A stretch of DNA of 64,000 nt from Proteles cristata cristata. Taxonomy: Eukaryota; Chordata; Mammalia; Carnivora; Hyaenidae. The notes beneath the pieces were generated by a model. That model did not search any database and was not told the origin of the DNA. It saw only the letters and a list, made by a program, of their open reading frames with translations. The stretch covers positions 4,402,001 through 4,466,000 of the forward strand of contig JAESUZ010005462.1 in the NCBI GenBank assembly GCA_017311185.1. Reading direction: 5' to 3'. Below, piece by piece: positions 58,570-64,000 of the stretch. The first letter of the stretch is position 1. Every line of letters starts with the position of its first letter. A program made the translations under genes and the position numbers.

Positions 58570-59375
58570 CCAAAATGACAAAACAAAGGAATTTACCCTA
58601 AAAGAAAGGAGTAAATGAAAGCCAGTGACGTAATCAACACAGATATAAGCAAGATGTACGTAAGAACTAGAATTTACAACCACAATAATAAGAATACTAG
58701 CTGAAGTTGAAAAATAAAAAGCATAGAGTCCCTTTCTGTGGACATAAAAGAAGTAAAATCTAGTCAGGAAGAAATTTAAAATGCTATAATTGAGGTGCAA
58801 TCTTGAATAGACACCATGACGGCAAGGACGAATGAAGCAGAGCAGTGAATCAGCAATATAGAAGACAAAAATTATGTAGAAAAATGAAGCAGAAAAAAAG
58901 AGAAACAAAGGCAAATGAGCACGATACAAGACTTAGAGAACTCGGTAACTTATTAAAAAGGAATAACATCTGAATCATAGGACTCCCAAAAGAAAGAAAA
59001 AGGGGCAGAAGGTTTATGTAGCAGAAAACTTTACTAATCTGGGGAGGGACACAGACATCAAATTCAGGAAGCACAGACAACTCCAATTATATGCAACAGA
59101 AACTGACCACCACCAAGGTGATGTCAAATTCACAAAATACACAGACAAGGAAAGAAAGCTGAAAGCAGAAAGGGAAAAATAATCCTCAGCCTATAACGGA
59201 AGACAGATCAGGTTTGCAGCAGATCTCTCCACAGAAACTTGGCAAGCTACAAAGAAGAGTCAGGATATATACAAAGTGCTAAAACGAAAAATAGGCAGCC
59301 AAGAATTCTTTATCTAGCAAGACTGCCATTCAAAATAGAAGGAGAGATAGAGTTTACCAGACAAACAAAAACTAA
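58570..59375 (+). pseudogene. L1 ORF1 remnant
   Basis: Degenerate ORF1 text on the plus strand, from AACAAAGGAATTTACCCTAA through GACATCAAATTCAGGAAGCA to GCTGAAAGCAGAAAGGG and ACTTGGCAAGCTACAAAGAA. No frame longer than about 60 codons survives. The longer minus-strand frames here are antisense artefacts. Confidence 0.75.
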
Positions 59376-60250
59376 ATGATTCATGACCACCAAACCAGCC
59401 CTGCAAGAAATTTTAACGGGGACTCATAAAACAAAACAAAAATGACCAAAAGCATCAAAGACTAGAAAGGACCAAAGAACAATACCAACTCTATAGGTTA
59501 CACAGTGGCACTATATTCACATCTTTCAGTACTCACTCTAAATTTCAATGGACTAAATGCTCCAATAGAAAAACAAAAGGTAATAGAATGGATAAAAACA
59601 CAAAACTCACCTATATGCTGCTTAAAAAGACCCATTTTAGACCTAAAATCACGTTCAGGTTGAAAGTAACTACCTATCACGCTAATGGTCATCAAAAGAA
59701 AGTTGGAGTTGCTTTAATTATATCAGGAAAACTAGATTCTAAAATAAAGTCTGTAAAAAGAGATGAAGAAGGGTATTCTATCATAATTAAGGGTTCTATC
59801 CACCAAAAAGATTAATGATTATAATATTTAGGCTCCCAATGTGAAACACCGAAGTATATAAATCAATTAATCACAAATATAAAGAAACTCATTGATAATA
59901 AAACCATAATGGTAGGGGACGTCCACTCCCCCTTACAGCAAAGGACAACTCATCTAAGAAGAAAATCAACAAGGAAACAATAGCTTTGAATGACACACTA
60001 GACTGGATGAATTTAACAGATATATTCAGAACATTTCCTCCTGCTTTAGCCGAATACACATTCTTCTTGAGTGCAAATGGAACATTCTCCAGAATAGATC
60101 ACATATTGGGCACAAAACAGCCCTCAAAAGGTACAAAAAGATTTACATAATACCTTGCATATTTTAGAACATGCTATGAAACTTGAAATCAACCACAAGA
60201 AAAAATTTGGAATTTTTTTCTGAGTACCTGGAGATTAAAGAACACACTAC

Positions 60251-60460
60251 TGGGGCACCTGGGTGGCTCAGTTGGTTACTGTTGGACTTTGGCTAAGGTC
60301 ATGAACTTGTAGTTTGTGAGTTTGAGCCCCGCATAGGACTCTGTGTTGCCAGCTCAATGCCTGGGGACTGCTTTGAGTTCTGTTTCTCCTCTCTACCCCT
60401 CCCCTGCTCGCTTTATCTCTCTCTCTCTCAAAAAAAAAAATTAAACATTTAAAAATTCAA
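60251..60460 (+). mobile_element. CAN-SINE in L1 ORF2
   Basis: Head GGGGCACCTGGGTGGCTCAG, body and A-rich tail. Short TSD AAAGAACACA on both sides (left about 60,235-60,244; right near 60,463). Confidence 0.93.
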
Positions 60461-61763
60461 AAAAGAACACAAATGGGTTAACCAAGAAATTAAAGATGAA
60501 ACTAAAAAGTATATGGAAACCAAGGAAAATGAACAGACAGCAGCCCAAAACCTTTAGAATGCAGCAAAGCCAATCATAAGAGAGAATATATAGCAATCCA
60601 GGCATTCCTTGAGAAGGAAGAAAGGTCTCAAGTATACAACATAAACTTACACCTAAAAGAGCTGGAAACAGAACAGCAAATAAAGCCCCAAACCATCAGA
60701 AGAAGGAAAATAATAAAGATTAGAGCAGAAATCAATGATATTAAATCAAAAAACAAACAAGCAAACAAAAAACAAACAACAACAACAAAACAGTAGAACA
60801 GATCAATGAAACCAGGAGCCGGTTCTATGAAAGAATTAATGAAATGGACAAACTCCTCGTCAGATTGATCAAAAAGCAAAAGGAAAAGACCCAAATAAAT
60901 AAATTCAAGACTGAGAAGAAAGATCACAACCAACACGATAGAAATGTAAACAATAATAACAGGATATTATGAGCAATTATATGTCCACAAATTGTGCAAT
61001 ATGGAAGAAATGGACGAATTCCTAGAAACATATAAGCTACCAGAACTGAAACAAAAGGAAATAGAAAATTTGAACAGACCCATAAGCAGTAAAAAGTTGA
61101 ATCAGTATTCAAAGATCTCCCAACAAACAAGAGTTCAGGGTTCAGGACTGGATGGCTTTCCAGGGGAATTCTACCAAACATTTAAAGAAGAATTAGCACC
61201 TATTCTTTTGAGACTTTTCCAAAAAAAATAAAAATGGAAGGAAAACTTCCAAACTCATTCTACACGGTCACATTACCATGATTCCAAAACTAGACAAAGA
61301 CCCCACAAAAAAGGAGATCTACAGACCAATTTCCCTGAAGAAGATGGATGCAAAAATTCTTAACAAGATACCAGAAAACTAGATCAAAAAATACATGAAA
61401 AGAATTACTCACCACGATTAAATGGGATTTATTCCTGGGGGCATGCCTGGTTCAACATCTGCAAATCAATCAATGTGATACAGAACAAAAAAAAAAAAGG
61501 ATAAGAACCACATGATCCTCTCAGTAGATGTAGAGAAAGCATGTGACAAGATACAGCATCCTTTCTTTATAGAAACCCTCAAGAAAGTAGAGATAGAAGG
61601 AACATACTCAAAATCATAAAGGCTAAATATGAAAATTTTGCAGCTAAGGTCAGCCTTAATAGGGAAAACCTGAGAGCTGTGCCCCTAAAGCCAAGAAAAG
61701 ACAGGGATGCCACTCTCACCACTGTTATTCAACATATTATTGGAAGTTCTAGCCTCAGCAATC

Positions 61764-61785
61764 AGACAGACAGACAGACAGACAG

Positions 61786-61829
<44 letters not shown>
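61764..61829. repeat. (CAGA)n-(GAAA)n-(GA)n compound microsatellite
   Basis: CAGA x5-6, then GAAA x3, then about 16 GA units, inside the RT coding region of the L1 at 56.6-63.3 kb. Sister copies lack it at this site (compare 25,237-25,250). Confidence 0.93.
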
Positions 61830-61834
<5 letters not shown>

Positions 61835-63283
61835 CATTGAATTCAGCAAGGAGGAAGTCAAACTTTCACTCTTTCTAGATAACATGATACTCCATGTGGG
61901 AAACCCGAAAGACTCCATCAGAATCTGCAAGAACTGATCCACGAATTCAGCAAAGTCGCAGGATAGAAAATCATTATACAGAAATCGGTTGTATTTCTAT
62001 ACACAATAATAAAGCAGCAGTAAGAGAAATAAAAAAATCGATCCCATTTACAATTGCACCAAAAAATATAAAATACCTAGGAATAAACCTAAACAAAGAC
62101 ATGAAAAATCTATACACTGAAAACTATAAAAAGCTTGTGAAAGAAATTGAAGAAGACACACACCAGAAAAATGGAAAAAGAGTCCACACTCATGGATTGG
62201 TAGACCTAATATTGTTAAAATGTCTATACTACCCAAAGCAATCTACATATTCAATGCAATCCCTATGAAAAGAACACCAGTATTCTTCACAGAGCTAGAA
62301 CAAACAATCCTAAAATTTGCATGGAAAAAGAAAAGAACCCGAATAGCCAAAGCAATCCTGAAAAAGAAAACCAAACTTGGAGGCATCACAATTCTGGACT
62401 TCAAGCTGTATTACAAAGTGGTAATTGTTAAGAAAGTATAGTACTGGCACAAAAAACAGACACATAGATCAATGGAACAGAAGAGAGAACTCAGAAATGG
62501 ACCCACATATGTATGGCCAACTAACTTTTGACAAGGCAGGAAAGAATATCCAATGGAAAAAAAGATGGTCTCTTCAGCAAATGGTGTTGGGAAAACTGGA
62601 CAGTGATATGCAGAAAAATGAACCTGGACCGGTTTCTTACACCATACACAAAAATAAACTCAAAATGGATGAAAGACCTAAATTTAAGATGGGAACCCAT
62701 CAAAATCCTAGAGAAGAAAACAGGCAACGACCTCTTTGACCTTGGCCGCAGCAATTTCTTACCTGACATGTTGTCAGAGGCAAAGGAAACAGAAGCAAAA
62801 ATGAACTATTGAAACCTCGAGACAAAATCTTCTGCATTGTGAAGGAAACAATCAGCAAAACTAAAAGGCAACCGACGGAATAGGAGAAAATATTTTCAAA
62901 TGACATGTCAGATAAAGGGTTAGTATCCAAAATCTATGAAGAACTTATCAAACTTAACACCTAAAAAGCAAATAATCCAGTAAAGAAATGGGCAAAAGCC
63001 ATGAATAGAAACTTTCCCAGAGAAGACATCCAGGTGGCTAACACACACATGAAACGATGCTAAACATCCCTCATCATCAGGGAAATACAAATCAAAACCA
63101 CAGTAAGATACCACCTCACACCTGTCAGAATGGCTAACATTAACAAATCAGGTAATAACAGATGTTGGCAAGTATGTGGAGAAAGAGGATCTCTTTTGCA
63201 CTGCTGGCGGAAATGTAAACTTGTGCAGCCACTCTGGAAAACAGTATAGAGGTTCCTCAAAATATTAAAAATAGAACTACCTT

Positions 63284-64000
63284 GAGGCCGGAGGCAAGAT
63301 GGCGGAGAAGTAAGGAGCTCCGTACTTGCACTCGCGCCGATACATCACACAGAAAAGATCTGAAACCATACAAAACCTGAGAGACTCGGAGAAAAAGGAC
63401 GCAGAATCCACTGAGAAAGCCTTCTAACGTGAGTGCGAACCGGGGAAGGTAAAATCGGGCCGGGATTGGAGCCTCCAGGGTGGGAGGCGATCCCCCTCTA
63501 CCCTCTACGGGGAGTGAGAGGGGAAAAGGAGAGAGTCCGAGACAAAATCTCCGCTCGGTGCATAGAAAGACCGTACTTGCCAAATACCTGCACACCGGGT
63601 CCTCTCGCGCCAACTGGTCCTGGGGGAGGCTGAGCACACAAACTGCTTCTTTGTGCTGCTACTGGAGGTTGGTTTTTAAAGCGGCGCGGGCGTGCCTGCC
63701 GCCATTGTAGCTCCAGGGCTGCTGGGACCCCTGAAAGAGACGTGCTGACACCGGGCGTCCGCACTCCTGGCTGGCTGGAACTCGAGAGGGAAGGCAAAGA
63801 GCTAAAAACTGGGAAATTTGCCTGTGAGTTCGTGTCTCGGGTGACGAGCCATAGAGAGACCCGGTTTTCCTCACTCCAGCGGGCTCAGGCTACGCGGACC
63901 TGGCAGGCAAGCCCCCTCGCATGCGCACCAGCCCGACCCAGAGAAGGAAACAGCGATCCTGACTCCGCCCCCAGAGCTCAGCAGGGAGCCTGGAATAGCC
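63284..64000 (+). mobile_element. 5' UTR of a younger L1, runs off the window
   Basis: Begins GAGGCCGGAGGCAAGATGGC, with GGAGAAGTAAGGAGCTCCG next, the same leader type as 17,009-19,193, but with far more intact CpG sites (CTCGCGCCGATACATC, GGTCCTCTCGCGCC, GCGGCGCGGGCGTGC). It interrupts the C-terminal ORF2 of the older L1. It is cut by the window edge, so length, ORFs and TSD cannot be judged. Confidence 0.92.
63284..64000 (+). promoter_or_regulatory. candidate L1 promoter (CpG-rich leader)
   Basis: The first 20 bases include a YY1-type AAGATGGCGG site next to the start, as in human L1. High CpG content suggests recent arrival or protection from methylation-driven decay. Promoter activity is inferred from family knowledge, not shown. 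Confidence 0.5.

Larger units (their letters stand above)
56600..63283 (+). mobile_element. near-complete L1 (dead), plus strand, cut by a younger L1
   Basis: 5' UTR from about 56,600 (AAGCTGCAGACTGTAGGACT; GTGCAAGAAAAAGCCTCCCC; ACAGGATTCTATAAGCAGTG), a C/T-rich end of leader with two SINEs (57,839-58,386), ORF1 remnant, ORF2 remnant, and a break at 63,283 where another L1 starts. Its 3' end lies beyond the window or is lost. The start coordinate is approximate because the left TSD cannot be paired. Confidence 0.8.
59440..63283 (+). pseudogene. L1 ORF2 remnant
   Basis: Endonuclease pieces at 59,588-60,150 (HANGHQKKVGVALIISGKLD), linker at 60,480-61,000, RT at 60,992-62,268 ([40 protein letters not shown], where the FADD motif has become FLDN), and C-terminal part at 62,220-63,260. 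Loss of the first catalytic Asp, microsatellite growth at 61,764-61,829, a SINE at 60,251 and many stops disable it. Confidence 0.9.

Noticed and set aside
58471..58929. 152-codon minus-strand frame with hydrophobic stretches
   Set aside because: Antisense to the L1 ORF1 remnant; hydrophobicity results from A-rich sense sequence.

Overview
The window looks like nuclear DNA from a carnivore, most likely a felid. About 25 copies of a tRNA-derived SINE carry the feliform wording of the CAN-SINE family (head GCGCCTGGGTGGCTCAG, then CGACTTCAGCTCAGGTCATG, GACAGCTCAGAGCCTGGAG, a CT-rich stretch and an A-rich tail). Caniform SINEs read differently in the same region. The rest is dominated by LINE-1 (L1) elements of many ages. 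I found no intact host protein-coding gene, no functional RNA gene, no CRISPR array and no operon-like structure. The only recognisable host gene sequence is a dead intronless copy of thiopurine S-methyltransferase (TPMT).

Layout. 1-4.7 kb: mostly unassigned AT-rich DNA with a GGAA microsatellite, a decayed DNA-transposon-like repeat, a MIR and a tiny L1 3' end with a 15-bp target-site duplication (TSD). 4.7-21.5 kb: a deep nest of insertions. An ancient minus-strand L1 is split by a plus-strand L1. Next comes an old minus-strand L1 (6.73-21.5 kb) that has received, in turn, a micro-L1 with a 3' transduction, a full-length 7-kb L1 (which itself holds a SINE and a 274-bp GGA expansion), three SINEs, a 2.2-kb L1 that has its 5' end but stops inside ORF1, and the TPMT retrocopy. 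21.5-35.7 kb: mostly unassigned DNA with scattered SINEs, truncated L1 ends, a 3.1-kb L1 with a broken ORF2 (24.15-27.24 kb) and an ancient L1 end. 35.7-42.8 kb: a second full-length but dead L1 with a different 5' UTR. 42.8-49.2 kb: unassigned DNA with SINEs, including two inserted at one target site, and a Tigger-like MITE split by a SINE. 49.2-55.4 kb: an old plus-strand L1 with a 252-bp tandem duplication in ORF1 and a patch nearly identical, in inverted orientation, to 14.8-16.9 kb. 55.4-63.28 kb: another L1 remnant and a further near-complete plus-strand L1. 63.28-64 kb: the 5' UTR of a younger, CpG-rich L1 that runs off the window.

The most notable points are the inverted patch shared by two L1 copies 36 kb apart (best explained by ectopic gene conversion), the full-length TPMT retrocopy, the 5'-complete and 3'-truncated L1, and two small L1 insertions that appear to carry 3' transductions. 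I did not find a novel protein system. All boundaries were read by eye from TSDs and repeat texts. Those given without TSDs may be off by tens to hundreds of bases.
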